Shown piece after piece: positions 40,658 through 48,324 of a stretch of DNA of 64,000 nt. The stretch is from assembly GCF_026625565.1 (NCBI RefSeq), contig NZ_CP112998.1:2234501-2298500 (forward strand), given 5' to 3'. Origin of the DNA: Dyadobacter pollutisoli. GTDB taxonomy: Bacteria; Bacteroidota; Bacteroidia; Cytophagales; Spirosomataceae. Every line of letters begins with the position of its first letter. Position 1 is the stretch's first letter. Position numbers and translations under genes: made by a program. The notes below the pieces were generated by a model that was given only the letters and a program-made list of their open reading frames with translations, ran no database searches and had not been told where the DNA came from.

Positions 40658-41650
40658 TTAAGCATATAATTGAGTCAGGCGGTACAGGAAGAATTCTACA
40701 TTCCTGACACCTCTAAACTGAGCCCTGAATGCTTTGATCTTTGCATTGAAGGACTCAGCAGATGCATTGGTGCTGCGATTATCAAAATAATTGACAATGG
40801 TCTTGTAATGGTTCTCAATCGAGCGGGCGACTGTGTTGAATGACTTGAAGCCGGACTGCCTGACCCTCTCGTGCCACTTGGCAAGCCTGGTCAACCCGTA
40901 TATCTTTTCAGTTGTGTTTGTGAAGATGTTACTTAGCTCCAACGCCAGCTCATATGCCTTTTTCAGGTCTGGGAAGCGTTCAAAGAGAAGTTGCGCCCTT
41001 TCTTTTTGACTGTCCGTCCAGGTATTGGGCTTTTTGTACAATGCATATCTGGCCCGTGCAAGTAGTTGTTTCACGGTATCACCGTTGGGCAATATTTCTG
41101 GCTGATATTCTGCCTGAGAAGCTTTTGCCAGCTCGATGGCGTCATTTTCTTGATCCAGTGCCTCCCAGCGGTGTTTGATGCGGATTTCTTGCAAAGCTTC
41201 AATGGCTAACCTTTGCACGTGAAAACGGTCTGTAACCCTGGTAGCTCGTGGGAAACAACGCTTGGCGATCATTGTCATGCTGCCGGCCATATCCAGGGTA
41301 ATTTCAGACACTTTCTTCCGCAGAGATTCCGGGATTTTGCGGATGACTTCAATAACCGCTTCGGCCTTGGTGCCTGCTACAATGGCTACAATGCTCCCTT
41401 TGCCTCCTTTGGCAGCTTTGTTTGTAAGGATGGTATATAACTCACCATGCGAAAGGCTAGTCTCGTCAATGGATAGGTGAGACCCGATATTTTTAGGAAA
41501 CAAAAGCCACTTCTTAGCATGGCTTCGCTGGCTCCAATCCTTAAACCCACTCTGAAAATCACGATATTGACGTAGTAAATCTCTGCCGTTAACACCGTAG
41601 AACCGTCCGATCGCCCAGGCACTATTCGGGTTGGTATCGACTGATATCTT
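40658..41650 (-). CDS. ISAon1-type transposase catalytic protein (ORF B), copy 1
   Basis: An intact DDE transposase of about 330 residues. The acidic triad can be placed in HLSIDETSLS (Asp), ITLDMAGSMTMIA (Asp) and NASAESFNAKIKAF (Glu). TDRFHVQRLAIEALQEIRIK is the ISL3-type helical signature after the second Asp. The frame is open from just after a TAA at 41653-41651 and has no ATG before the conserved part (VDTNPNSAWAIGRFYGVNGR). It therefore probably depends on a frame change from ORF A or on an unusual start. It overlaps ORF A in the +1 frame. Confidence 0.85.
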   Translation of the reverse strand, partial: KISVDTNPNSAWAIGRFYGVNGRDLLRQYRDFQSGFKDWSQRSHAKKWLLFPKNIGSHLSIDETSLSHGELYTILTNKAAKGGKGSIVAIVAGTKAEAVIEVIRKIPESLRKKVSEITLDMAGSMTMIAKRCFPRATRVTDRFHVQRLAIEALQEIRIKHRWEALDQENDAIELAKASQAEYQPEILPNGDTVKQLLARARYALYKKPNTWTDSQKERAQLLFERFPDLKKAYELALELSNIFTNTTEKIYGLTRLAKWHERVRQSGFKSFNTVARSIENHYKTIVNYFDNRSTNASAESFNAKIKAFRAQFRGVRNVEFFLYRLTQLYA

Positions 41651-41984
41651 TTAAAAAAGCGGAAAACTCACTAGTCATCCGTGTTCCATTAGCTACCTCA
41701 GTCCAGTCTCGATAAACTACTTTTCCAGTTTTGGTATTGAGCCATCTGCGGCGTTTGATGTGAAGAAAGACCTTATGGCCTCGAATTGGGAAATCCTGAA
41801 CAGTAATTGTCGGAAAGAAGCCTTTGGAGAGTAGATTCTTTCTTTCGGGATCATTCTCATCTGCATTTTTCTCATCGATATGCACGTGGAAGACACCGTC
41901 CTGCCGGTCGATAGAAGTTAACTCAAAATTTTCGAGGATGAACTCTGGTAATAGAAATTGAATGATAGGCAGGAAACTCTCCAA
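41622..41984 (-). CDS. ISAon1-type transposase N-terminal protein (ORF A), copy 1
   Basis: A 120-residue protein with a TTG start (MESFLPIIQFLLPEFILENF). The C-terminal half, RGHKVFLHIKRRRWLNTKTG then VVYRDWTEVANGTRMTSEFS, is the basic DNA-binding-like region always preceding ORF B in this IS group. It ends in the overlap with ORF B. The segment TTTTTTAAAA just before the overlap is conserved in all four copies in the window. Confidence 0.8.
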   Translation of the reverse strand: MESFLPIIQFLLPEFILENFELTSIDRQDGVFHVHIDEKNADENDPERKNLLSKGFFPTITVQDFPIRGHKVFLHIKRRRWLNTKTGKVVYRDWTEVANGTRMTSEFSAFLKDISRYQPE

Positions 41985-42120
41985 AACAAACTGGTTTGAT
42001 TAAAAACACAAACCTAGATAAATCCTATACGCTCCACAAGTTTTTGATTTGATCCCAAGTTTAGGGTGTTGTATCGTAGGTTTTCCCAATTGATTCTTTT
42101 GGCATAACCGGCAAAGAAAC

Positions 42121-42154
42121 AAGCCTGCTAATCTGTTGAGTTGCAGGCTTTTGA
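42121..42154. terminator. Hairpin downstream of the tRNA-Lys array
   Basis: The 8-bp stem AAGCCTGC / GCAGGCTT has a 14-base loop. It lies just past the last tRNA-like unit in the direction of tRNA transcription. On the minus strand it has no strong T run, so the termination role is uncertain. Confidence 0.4.
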
Positions 42155-42176
42155 TGCTTTTTGTTATTTCTTCAAG

Positions 42177-42259
42177 TGATCCCGCTGGGATTCGAACCGC
42201 CCGGCGGCCCGGCCAGGATCCATACATTAAAAGTGATGCATGTCCATCAGCCGAGTTGG
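42177..42259 (-). pseudogene. Damaged tRNA-Lys-like unit 1 with 16-bp GC-rich insert
   Basis: The anticodon-loop part ACTTTTAATGTATGG and the T-loop/acceptor end TTCGAATCCCAGCGGGATCA are kept. The 5' acceptor strand and D-arm are changed so that they no longer pair. The sequence CCGGGCCGCCGGGCGG is inserted before TTCGAA, breaking the T-stem. It is unlikely to fold as a tRNA. Confidence 0.7.
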
Positions 42260-42290
42260 TTGTTTTTTAAACTGTTCAACCTCAGTTTTG

Positions 42291-42363
42291 TGATCCCGCT
42301 GGGATTCGAACCCAGGACCCATACATTAAAAGTGTATTGCTCTACCAGCTGAGCTACGGAATC
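42291..42363 (-). tRNA. tRNA-Lys (anticodon UUU), copy 1
   Basis: A 73-nt cloverleaf. The acceptor stem GATTCCG pairs with CGGGATC (one G-U), the discriminator base is A, the anticodon stem is ATACA/TGTAT with loop CTTTTAA, and the T arm is CTGGG-TTCGAAT-CCCAG. No CCA is encoded. It is identical to the copy at 42518-42590. Confidence 0.95.
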
Positions 42364-42403
42364 GTATTTTGGTTGTTTTTTAAACTGTTCAACCTCAGTT
42401 TTG

Positions 42404-42486
42404 TGATCCCGCTGGGATTCGAACCGCCCGGCGGCCCGGCCAGGATCCATACATTAAAAGTGATGCATGTCCATCAGCCGAGTTGG
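42404..42486 (-). pseudogene. Damaged tRNA-Lys-like unit 2 with 16-bp GC-rich insert
   Basis: It is identical to unit 1 at 42177-42259, including the insert CCGGGCCGCCGGGCGG and the altered D-arm. Identity of two damaged copies means that they were duplicated after the damage, or that the sequence is an assembly artefact. Confidence 0.7.
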
Positions 42487-42517
42487 TTGTTTTTTAAACT
42501 GTTCAACCTCAGTTTTG

Positions 42518-42590
42518 TGATCCCGCTGGGATTCGAACCCAGGACCCATACATTAAAAGTGTATTGCTCTACCAGCTGAGCTACGGAATC
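42518..42590 (-). tRNA. tRNA-Lys (anticodon UUU), copy 2
   Basis: It has the same 73-nt sequence and fold as the copy at 42291-42363. This is the promoter-proximal unit of the array. It is followed on its 3' side by the damaged unit at 42404-42486. Confidence 0.95.
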
Positions 42591-42675
42591 TTTTTTTCTT
42601 TTGGCTCTTATTTGGTGAGCTTTTGGAAGCTTGCAACTTGTTGGATTAACCGTGGCCTTTTCCGTAATTGCGATG

Positions 42676-42706
42676 CAAAAGTAGAATTCTTAAAAGTAAA
42701 ATGCAA
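42676..42706 (-). promoter_or_regulatory. Bacteroidota-type promoter of the tRNA-Lys array
   Basis: On the minus strand TTG, 20 bases, then TACTTTTG fits the TTTG/TAnnTTTG consensus. The same TACTTTTGC block stands before tRNA-Thr at 57388. It is about 85 bp upstream of the first tRNA-Lys and overlaps the start of the divergent gene at 42701. Confidence 0.65.
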
Positions 42707-43435
42707 GCCCCTACAAAGAAATACCTGTTGTTTTGGATTTTATTAGGATCAATTATGACCCTGAATCCGGCTTTTTCGGCTGATAAAAAGGAGCTAAAAA
42801 TGGCTGATTCTCTGTTCGCTATGGCCAAGTATCCCGAGTCGCTGAGCCTCTATAAAAAAAATTTCAGCGAAGACGAAAAAAATAATCAAAGCCTGCTTTT
42901 GAAGCTCGCTTTTCTCGCTGAGAAGACAAATAATTACACCGACTGCCTGTTTTATCTCAGCAAACTCGCCCTCATAAACCCTTCCAGACGGTTATTTGAA
43001 AAAATGGACAAACTCGCCGTCGAACAAAATCTAACCGGCTATGAATTCGACGATTACAATTATTTCATAATATTTTATCGAAGATATGGTGATTACATTC
43101 CAATATTGCTTCTAACTTTGGGGACCTATATAGTTGTAATAATGGTTACAAAAGCACGGCGAAGGGAGCCTATTTTGCAAATTCACAAGATTTCGATCGT
43201 TGTTTATCTGCTGGTTCTGCTGGGGATTTTAAATGTCCCTTCTCTTTATCAAACGTGCATTATCGTCAATGAAAATACTTTTCTCAGGGACGGGCCATCT
43301 TCTGCTTCGCCGGTGGTGGAACGTGTCGGGAAAGGCCATAAATTGACCATTGTTGGCTCCGTGGACCACTGGAATAGGGTTATCTGGAACAACAAGATCG
43401 TTTATATACGTAAAAGCGACCTATGGAATATTTGA
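42701..43435 (+). CDS. TPR and SH3-like membrane protein, possibly BatE-like
   Basis: A protein of about 244 residues. It starts with a signal-like segment (KYLLFWILLGSIMTLNPAFS). Helical repeats KMADSLFAMAKYPESLSLYK and LLKLAFLAEKTNNYTDCLFY follow. Two membrane helices are at about 136-150 (YIPILLLTLGTYIVVIMV) and 166-182 (ISIVVYLLVLLGIL). The C-terminal SH3b-like domain has ENTFLRDGPSSASPVVERVG, then KGHKLTIVGSVDHW. This TPR-TM-SH3 order resembles BatE of Bacteroidota aerotolerance operons, but no other bat genes are adjacent. I use the ATG at 42701 rather than the non-ATG start at 42668. Confidence 0.7.
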   Translation: MQAPTKKYLLFWILLGSIMTLNPAFSADKKELKMADSLFAMAKYPESLSLYKKNFSEDEKNNQSLLLKLAFLAEKTNNYTDCLFYLSKLALINPSRRLFEKMDKLAVEQNLTGYEFDDYNYFIIFYRRYGDYIPILLLTLGTYIVVIMVTKARRREPILQIHKISIVVYLLVLLGILNVPSLYQTCIIVNENTFLRDGPSSASPVVERVGKGHKLTIVGSVDHWNRVIWNNKIVYIRKSDLWNI

Positions 43436-43444
43436 CCGGCCCTG

Positions 43445-43475
43445 TTTGGTATCATTTTTGTAACATATAAGTTTG
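43445..43475 (+). promoter_or_regulatory. Bacteroidota-type promoter of the CHRD gene
   Basis: TTTG (43445-43448), 19 bases, then TAAGTTTG (43468-43475) is a perfect match to the TTTG-N19-TAnnTTTG consensus. The ATG is 41 bp downstream. Confidence 0.7.
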
Positions 43476-43515
43476 TATGTATATTTAGAAGTTAACTTTT
43501 TTAAATTAATGATGT

Positions 43516-43980
43516 ATGAAAAAGCCAATGAAACATTTTTTACTATTGATCGCAGGAGTTGTAATGTTAGGGTTTGTTTCTTCCTGTAAGGAAAAAGGCC
43601 CTCATAAAGAGGATATTGTTAAATTCTCAGCTGTTATAAATAGTACCCCGACTGTTCCGAAAGCGACATCATCCGGACAAGGCACAGGAATTTTTGAATA
43701 CAACAAAAACACTAAGGAGCTTAAATATAACATTACATACCAGAACATTACACCTACGTCCGTGACCATCAACAGCGCCAATCCAGCGTGGGAAGCAGGT
43801 CCTATATTGTTTGAATTGGCTAGTAACCCGGCAGGTAACCAGGTTCAGGGCAGCAAAACATTGAATACTGAGCAGCAGACCATGCTAATCGTCGGAATGC
43901 TTTACGTCAACATTCCTACAAAGGACAATGTTTACGGTGAGATCCGCGGTCAGATCCTGGCTGATAAATTTGAAGAATAA
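43516..43980 (+). CDS. CHRD-domain lipoprotein
   Basis: A 154-residue lipoprotein with lipobox LGFVSSC (Cys at 24). The rest is one CHRD domain: DIVKFSAVINSTPTVPKATS, GTGIFEYNKNTKELKYNITY and the closing DNVYGEIRGQI. CHRD domains are beta-sandwich modules first described in chordin. Their role in bacteria is unknown. It is probably exposed on a membrane surface. It has its own promoter and a strong terminator, so it is a single-gene unit. Confidence 0.88.
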   Translation: MKKPMKHFLLLIAGVVMLGFVSSCKEKGPHKEDIVKFSAVINSTPTVPKATSSGQGTGIFEYNKNTKELKYNITYQNITPTSVTINSANPAWEAGPILFELASNPAGNQVQGSKTLNTEQQTMLIVGMLYVNIPTKDNVYGEIRGQILADKFEE

Positions 43981-43992
43981 TACAAACGCTCA

Positions 43993-44040
43993 ACACAAAA
44001 AAACGCCTGCAAGATTAGTCTTGCAGGCGTTTTTTTGTGT
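43993..44040. terminator. Bidirectional terminator between CHRD and helicase genes
   Basis: A perfect 22-bp inverted repeat (ACACAAAAAAACGCCTGCAA and two more bases) with a 4-base loop TTAG. It has A and T runs at both sides and lies between convergent genes. It is one of the strongest hairpins in the window. Confidence 0.9.
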
Positions 44041-44041
44041 T

Positions 44042-45277
44042 CTACTTTTTCTTGTTTTTCTTTTTAATTGACTGATAATCTTCAATTTCCTTCATCAGCG
44101 CTTTAATGTCATTGGAGGTATCTGCCGTGAAATCCAGCGTTTGGGAATAGTCCGTCGTGCTGATCTTTAACACATCAATGGGCTTGTCCAGATATGTTTG
44201 AATCTCTTCCAGAATCGGTTTTTCCTCCGGACTGCAAAATGATACTGCAAGTCCTTTTTGAGTTCCTCTGCCCGTCCTGCCAACCCTGTGGACGTAGTTC
44301 TCGGCCTGTTCTGGCAGGTCATAATTCACCACGTAATCCACGTTCGCAATGTCAATGCCCCGGGCGCTCACGTCTGTCGCGATTAACACGCTCACATTGC
44401 CTTTTTTAAACTCATTCAACGCGGTCAGGCGGTCGGACTGCTCCTTGTCTCCGTGAATGGTCAGACTTTTGATTCCCATTCTTTCCAGCGCGCTATAAAC
44501 CCTCTCCGCACGGACTTTGGTACGTACAAAAACGAGGATTTTACTGTCGGGATTTTCTTTAATGACCCTTTCGAGAAAAAATCTTTTATCATCCATGGCT
44601 ACAAAAGCCACTGAATGGTTTATGTTTTTCGCTACGGGATTGTTGGGTGATATCTGAATTCGGATCGCGTTCCGCACCAGGGAGTAGGCCAGTTTTTTGA
44701 TTTTTTCATTAATAGTCGCCGAAAAAAACAAAGTCTGACGGTTTTTCGGAAGAAACTTGATCAGGTCCTGAATGTCTTTGATAAAACCCAGATCCAGCAT
44801 GTGATCGGCTTCATCCAATATCAGTATTTCTATTTTATTGAGTTTGATATGTCCCTGGCTTACCAGGTCAAACATTCGTCCCGGGGTAGAAACGAGGATA
44901 TCAATGCCCTTTTCCAGTTGAGCGATCTGAGGGCCTTGTTCCACGCCACCAAACACGCTGAATGTTTTGACACGGGTATGCTGCCCGATTTTTGTAAATA
45001 CCTCTGTGATCTGTATCGCGAGTTCACGAGTAGGCACCATTACAATACATTTGATGCCTTCGGACCGGCCGGAGGACTTCTGTTTGTGCAGCTTATCGAT
45101 AACTGGTATGGCAAAGGCGGCTGTTTTTCCAGTGCCGGTTTGTGCTATGGCCAGAACGTCTTCGCCTTTTATAACCGCGGGAATGGCTTTAAACTGAATG
45201 TCTGTCGGACGTTTAAATCCGGCTGTTTCCAGGTTTTGTTTGATCTCGGGGGCAATGTGGTAATCGTCAAATTTCAT
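44042..45277 (-). CDS. DEAD-box ATP-dependent RNA helicase (RhlE-like)
   Basis: A 411-residue helicase that unwinds RNA duplexes with ATP. All core motifs are visible: the Q motif GFKRPTDIQFKAIP, motif I AQTGTGKTAAF, Ia PTRELAIQ, Ib STPGRMFDL, II ILDEADHM, III FSATI, IV ILVFVRTK, V LIATDVSARGIDI and VI HRVGRTGRG. The C-terminal tail is short and basic (KKKNKKK), typical of RhlE-type enzymes. It is cytoplasmic. It stands alone between a shared terminator and the CbpA/CbpM pair. Confidence 0.93.
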   Translation of the reverse strand: MKFDDYHIAPEIKQNLETAGFKRPTDIQFKAIPAVIKGEDVLAIAQTGTGKTAAFAIPVIDKLHKQKSSGRSEGIKCIVMVPTRELAIQITEVFTKIGQHTRVKTFSVFGGVEQGPQIAQLEKGIDILVSTPGRMFDLVSQGHIKLNKIEILILDEADHMLDLGFIKDIQDLIKFLPKNRQTLFFSATINEKIKKLAYSLVRNAIRIQISPNNPVAKNINHSVAFVAMDDKRFFLERVIKENPDSKILVFVRTKVRAERVYSALERMGIKSLTIHGDKEQSDRLTALNEFKKGNVSVLIATDVSARGIDIANVDYVVNYDLPEQAENYVHRVGRTGRGTQKGLAVSFCSPEEKPILEEIQTYLDKPIDVLKISTTDYSQTLDFTADTSNDIKALMKEIEDYQSIKKKNKKK

Positions 45278-45364
45278 ACATAATGGATTTTACAGGGCGA
45301 GAAATCTCGCCCCGCGCAAATAAGGACACAAAGATACGCCGGTAATCTGGAAAGCGTGATTTTA

Positions 45365-45664
45365 TTAAATACCCGGCTCGTAGAACCTGAGTTTGTTTTT
45401 TAATGAAACGATTTCCCGGTCCATTAACGCAATGCGGTCGAGCAGGTTATGAATGGCTTCAATACCCTCGGGGTTAATGTCCAGGTCGTGATGCAAGCGA
45501 ACCATTCGCTCGATCTTTTGAAGATGGGGAATATGCAAAAACGAAATATCATTGACGATAACGGTCTCAATGAGCTCATTGTTTTGTAGTGATTCCACGA
45601 AGGAGTATTCTACATTATAAAAAGTGCAGAATGTCTCTATTGCTATCAATTGATCATTTTCCAT
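45365..45664 (-). CDS. cbpM: Chaperone modulator CbpM
   Basis: A 99-residue protein of the CbpM/MerR-like group that binds and restrains the J-protein CbpA. It has an N-terminal helix-turn pattern (LIAIETFCTFYNVEYSFVES), the central IPHLQKIERMVRLHHDLDIN and a C-terminal helix ALMDREIVSLKNKLRFYEPG. Its start is 11 bp from the end of the cbpA gene, the usual arrangement. Confidence 0.9.
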   Translation of the reverse strand: MENDQLIAIETFCTFYNVEYSFVESLQNNELIETVIVNDISFLHIPHLQKIERMVRLHHDLDINPEGIEAIHNLLDRIALMDREIVSLKNKLRFYEPGI

Positions 45665-45675
45665 AACATAACAGG

Positions 45676-46566
45676 TCAGGATTTTGATAATTCAGTAAAC
45701 AATTCTTTCTGACGCTCCGTAAGATTGGTCGGTATTTTAATGTCAAAAGTGACATACAGGTCCCCGAAGCTGCCTTCATTTTTATAAACCGGAAAGCCTT
45801 TGCCCTTTAATCTCACCACGCTGCCGTTTTGGGTTTCCGGCTTGATATTGAGTTTTACTTTTCCGCTCAATGTTTCAATCACCAGTTCTCCGCCCAGTAC
45901 AGCTGTGTACAGATCGAGGTCTGCTTTCAGGTGAAGGTCGTTACCTGACCGGCGAAATTTTTCGTCGGCCTCAATGTTGAATGTAATGAACAGATCGCCG
46001 CTCGGGCCTCCGTTCGCACCTTTTCCGCCGTGCCCGGGGATCTTGATGGTTTGGCCGTTTTCGATGCCAGCAGGGACGGTTATCCTGATATTCCTGCCAT
46101 TCACTGTAAGCGTCTGCTTATGTGTTTCGTAGGCTTCCCGCAATGTGAGTTTCAGCTCAGCCTGGTAATCCTGGCCGCGGTACCTGGCTTGCCTGCCGCC
46201 TCCGCCGAAGCCGCTGCCTGATCCGAACATGGATTCGAAAAAATCCGAAAAGCTATCTCCGCCGCCGGAAAAAGGCTGTCCCTGCGACTGGCCTGAGCTT
46301 CTTCGCGCCTGTTGTGCCTTTTCAAATTCCTCGCTGTACTGCCAGTCTTTGCCATACTGGTCATATTTTTTCCTCTTTTCAGGATCGCTCAGTACTTCAT
46401 TGGCTTCATTCAATTCCTGAAACTTTTTTTCCGCGGCTTTGTCATTCGGGTTCAGGTCCGGATGGTACTTTCTGGCCAGTTTCCGGTAAGCATTCTTGAT
46501 CGCTTTTTCGTCCGCGGTTTTATCGATACCTAATATCTGATAATAATCTACAAAAGGCATGGTCAT
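45676..46566 (-). CDS. cbpA: DnaJ-like co-chaperone CbpA
   Basis: A 296-residue class B J-protein. The J domain (about 5-70) has the HPD motif in ARKYHPDLNPND. A Gly/Ser-rich and Phe-rich linker (about 90-130, DSFSDFFESMFGSGSGFGGG) follows. The C-terminal peptide-binding domains have AELKLTLREAYETHKQTLTV and LFITFNIEADEKFRRSGNDL. There is no zinc-finger Cys region, separating it from DnaJ. It stimulates DnaK ATPase and is regulated by CbpM encoded right behind it. Met1 or Met3 could be the start. Confidence 0.92.
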   Translation of the reverse strand: MTMPFVDYYQILGIDKTADEKAIKNAYRKLARKYHPDLNPNDKAAEKKFQELNEANEVLSDPEKRKKYDQYGKDWQYSEEFEKAQQARRSSGQSQGQPFSGGGDSFSDFFESMFGSGSGFGGGGRQARYRGQDYQAELKLTLREAYETHKQTLTVNGRNIRITVPAGIENGQTIKIPGHGGKGANGGPSGDLFITFNIEADEKFRRSGNDLHLKADLDLYTAVLGGELVIETLSGKVKLNIKPETQNGSVVRLKGKGFPVYKNEGSFGDLYVTFDIKIPTNLTERQKELFTELSKS

Positions 46567-46617
46567 TAATATTTGGGTGGTTTCGTAGTCTTTGACAGAC
46601 CATTGAAAAGTATATAT

Positions 46618-46851
46618 CTATTTTCGTTCCAGCATTTTTACATACAAATCTTCAACTTTCTTGCGTGCCCAGGGAGTTTTTCTTAAAAATTTAAGGCTCG
46701 ACTTGATACTGGGCTCAAATTGAAAGCTATTGATATTGACATGATAACCCATTTGTTCCCAACCATAGTAATCCACTAATTCGGTTAAAATGGCTTCCAG
46801 GGTCTTTCCGTGAAGGGGATTGTTGGGTTGTACTTCCATAGTCGGTTGCAA
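46618..46851 (-). CDS. VF530-family DNA-binding protein
   Basis: A 77-residue protein of the VF530 (DUF2132) family: NNPLHGKTLEAILTELVDYY, the block GWEQMGYHVNINSF, and SIKSSLKFLRKTPWARKKVE. The fold is a small helical unit reported to bind DNA in Vibrio. It has normal length and no signal peptide. It lies upstream of cbpA on the same strand with a 51-bp gap. Confidence 0.9.
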   Translation of the reverse strand: MQPTMEVQPNNPLHGKTLEAILTELVDYYGWEQMGYHVNINSFQFEPSIKSSLKFLRKTPWARKKVEDLYVKMLERK

Positions 46852-46934
46852 AATGTTGATCTGAGTTTAAAGTAGATTTTTCATATTAAATAATTATTAT
46901 GCGTAATGATTAGTTCAAACTTACAACCCTTGTC

Positions 46935-47930
46935 ATGGATCAAATAAAATGGGGAATTATTGGTTGCGGAAATGTAACAGAAGTAAAAAGCGGCCCCGCA
47001 TTCAATAAAGTCGAAAATTCCAGTCTGGTTGCCGTGATGCGACGGGACGGGGAAAAGGCAGCCGACTATGCCTCACGTCATCAGGTCCCGAAGTGGTATG
47101 ATAATGCCGATGATCTGATCAATGATCCTGAAATTAACGCGATCTACATTGCCACACCGCCGGATGCGCACGAAGACCTTGCGATCAAAGCGATGCTGGC
47201 TGGTAAACCGGTTTACATTGAAAAACCAATGGCCCGGGATGCTGCCGAATGTGACAGGATCAATGCGATGAGTATGAAAACAGGAGTGCCGGTTTTTGTC
47301 GCTTACTACCGCCGCGCACTCGATTATTTTTTAAAAGTAAAAGAACTCATTGATCAAAAAGTGATAGGTGACGTCAGATTTGTCGACATTTGCCTGCAAT
47401 GGCAGCCTTATGACGAGGAAGTAGGCGAAAATCCGAAGCCGCGTTGGCGGGTTGACCCTGAAATTTCAGGTGGCGGCCACTTTCACGATCTGGCATCACA
47501 TCAGTTTGACTTTCTGGAATACGTTTTCGGCCCGGTTAAATATGCCACCGGAATTGCAAGAAACCAGGCGGGGCTATATGAGGCGGATGACATTGTAATG
47601 GCTAATTTTGAGTTTGAGTCAGGTGTATTGGGCAAAGGAAGCTGGTGTTACACGGTCAATAAGGAGCAAAGAGAGGACCAGGCGCAAATTATCGGTTCAA
47701 AAGGACGCATTACCTTTTCTTACTTTGAAAAATTCGACATTAAAGTGGAAACCGAGGCAGGAACGGAGGTTTTTAACATTCCCTACCCGCAACATGTGCA
47801 GCAGCCGCTCATCAACCTGATCGTGAAAGAACTAAGAGGGGAGAGCAAAAGTCCGAGCAGCGGAACCACCGGTGCCAGATCGAACCTGATCATGGACTGG
47901 ATTACAAAGGCAAATAATTCCGGATTTTAG
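46935..47930 (+). CDS. Gfo/Idh/MocA-family oxidoreductase
   Basis: A 331-residue NAD(P)-dependent sugar or polyol oxidoreductase. The Rossmann motif is KWGIIGCGNVTEVKSGPAFN, the cofactor/active-site EKP is in GKPVYIEKPMARDAAE, and the C-terminal domain has the catalytic DLASHQFDFLEYVFGPVKYA with the His. YATPPDAH-like IATPPDAHEDLAIKAMLAGK is standard. The substrate is not predictable. There is no signal peptide. A small lysine-rich gene follows. Confidence 0.9.
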   Translation: MDQIKWGIIGCGNVTEVKSGPAFNKVENSSLVAVMRRDGEKAADYASRHQVPKWYDNADDLINDPEINAIYIATPPDAHEDLAIKAMLAGKPVYIEKPMARDAAECDRINAMSMKTGVPVFVAYYRRALDYFLKVKELIDQKVIGDVRFVDICLQWQPYDEEVGENPKPRWRVDPEISGGGHFHDLASHQFDFLEYVFGPVKYATGIARNQAGLYEADDIVMANFEFESGVLGKGSWCYTVNKEQREDQAQIIGSKGRITFSYFEKFDIKVETEAGTEVFNIPYPQHVQQPLINLIVKELRGESKSPSSGTTGARSNLIMDWITKANNSGF

Positions 47931-47989
47931 AAATACAAATTTGACGGTATTTCAGTTATTTTAAAACTTAAACTCAAAATTCAACAGTC

Positions 47990-48103
47990 ATGGCAAAAGG
48001 TAAAAACCTCGATAAGGGTAGTACAAAAAAAGAACCTGAAAAGAACCTGAAAGAGAAACGTGCTGAGAAAAAGGCTAAAAAGGACAGCAAAAAGGACTAC
48101 TGA
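47990..48103 (+). CDS. Small lysine-rich protein (37 residues)
   Basis: A 37-codon frame starting MAKGKNLDKGSTKKEPEKNL and ending KKDSKKDY with TGA at 48101. About 40 percent of residues are Lys, with many Glu/Asp. It has its own strong terminator. Similar tiny basic proteins starting M-x-KGKN and containing KEKRAEKKAKK are common in Bacteroidota (from memory). It might bind nucleic acid, but no function is known. Confidence 0.65.
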   Translation: MAKGKNLDKGSTKKEPEKNLKEKRAEKKAKKDSKKDY

Positions 48104-48108
48104 CCCGT

Positions 48109-48152
48109 AACCAAAAGAGCTCCTGTCATGAAAGGCGGGAGCTCTTTTGGTT
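48109..48152 (+). terminator. Terminator of the small lysine-rich gene
   Basis: A perfect 15-bp stem (AACCAAAAGAGCTCC and complement) with a 14-base loop. It lies 5 bp past the TGA and its 3' arm is T-rich (CTCTTTTGGTTT). Confidence 0.8.
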
Positions 48153-48324
48153 TAATAAATTTCCCCGGTTGGTTTTGTATTGGCCAGCCGCTTCCCCCTC
48201 CGGACGATTTTTGATTGAATTTTGTTTTTCTCGTCATCTAGTAAGTGGTCATAGATATTGCGCAAGTTTCAGGTTGAGCACGCGGTACATTTCAGCCAAA
48301 TTTGTACAACAAATACTAATTCAG

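Larger units (their letters stand above)
40625..42055 (-). mobile_element. ISAon1-type insertion sequence (ISL3-like), copy 1
   Basis: An element of about 1431 bp with imperfect terminal inverted repeats: GGATCAAGACCAAATGTTGT at the 3' side (40625 on) and GGATCAAATCAAAAACTTGT as complement at 42055 going inward, each continuing GGAGC. It carries two overlapping transposase frames. The 8 bp outside each end (CAAATATC and CAAGTTTA) do not match, so there is no visible target duplication. The flanks may have been rearranged. Confidence 0.85.
42177..42590 (-). repeat. Tandem array of four tRNA-Lys-like units
   Basis: Four tRNA-like units begin at 42177, 42291, 42404 and 42518, 113-114 bp apart. 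They alternate damaged, good, damaged, good when read left to right. The two-unit block repeats with a 227-bp period (42177 to 42404, 42291 to 42518) and the copies are identical as far as I can read. The spacers share TTGTTTTTTAAACTGTTCAA. The array is read on the minus strand from a promoter at 42676-42706. Confidence 0.85.

Noticed and set aside
40625..42055. Target-site duplication for IS copy 1
   Set aside because: CAAATATC and CAAGTTTA outside the ends do not match, so I do not claim a duplication.
42161..42579. Plus-strand open frames with repeats of CNLSFVIPLGFEPRTHTLKV type
   Set aside because: They are read through the antisense strand of the tRNA-Lys units and spacers. The repeated protein motif is a translation of tRNA sequence, not a repeat protein.
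42177..42590. CRISPR-like array
   Set aside because: The units are 113-114 bp apart, contain tRNA folds and have identical spacers, so they do not fit the CRISPR repeat/spacer pattern. No cas genes are nearby.
48169..48324. Longer start of the Ada-like protein
   Set aside because: The extra 52 codons begin just behind the terminator of the previous gene and have no domain similarity. They do not contain the Ada zinc domain.
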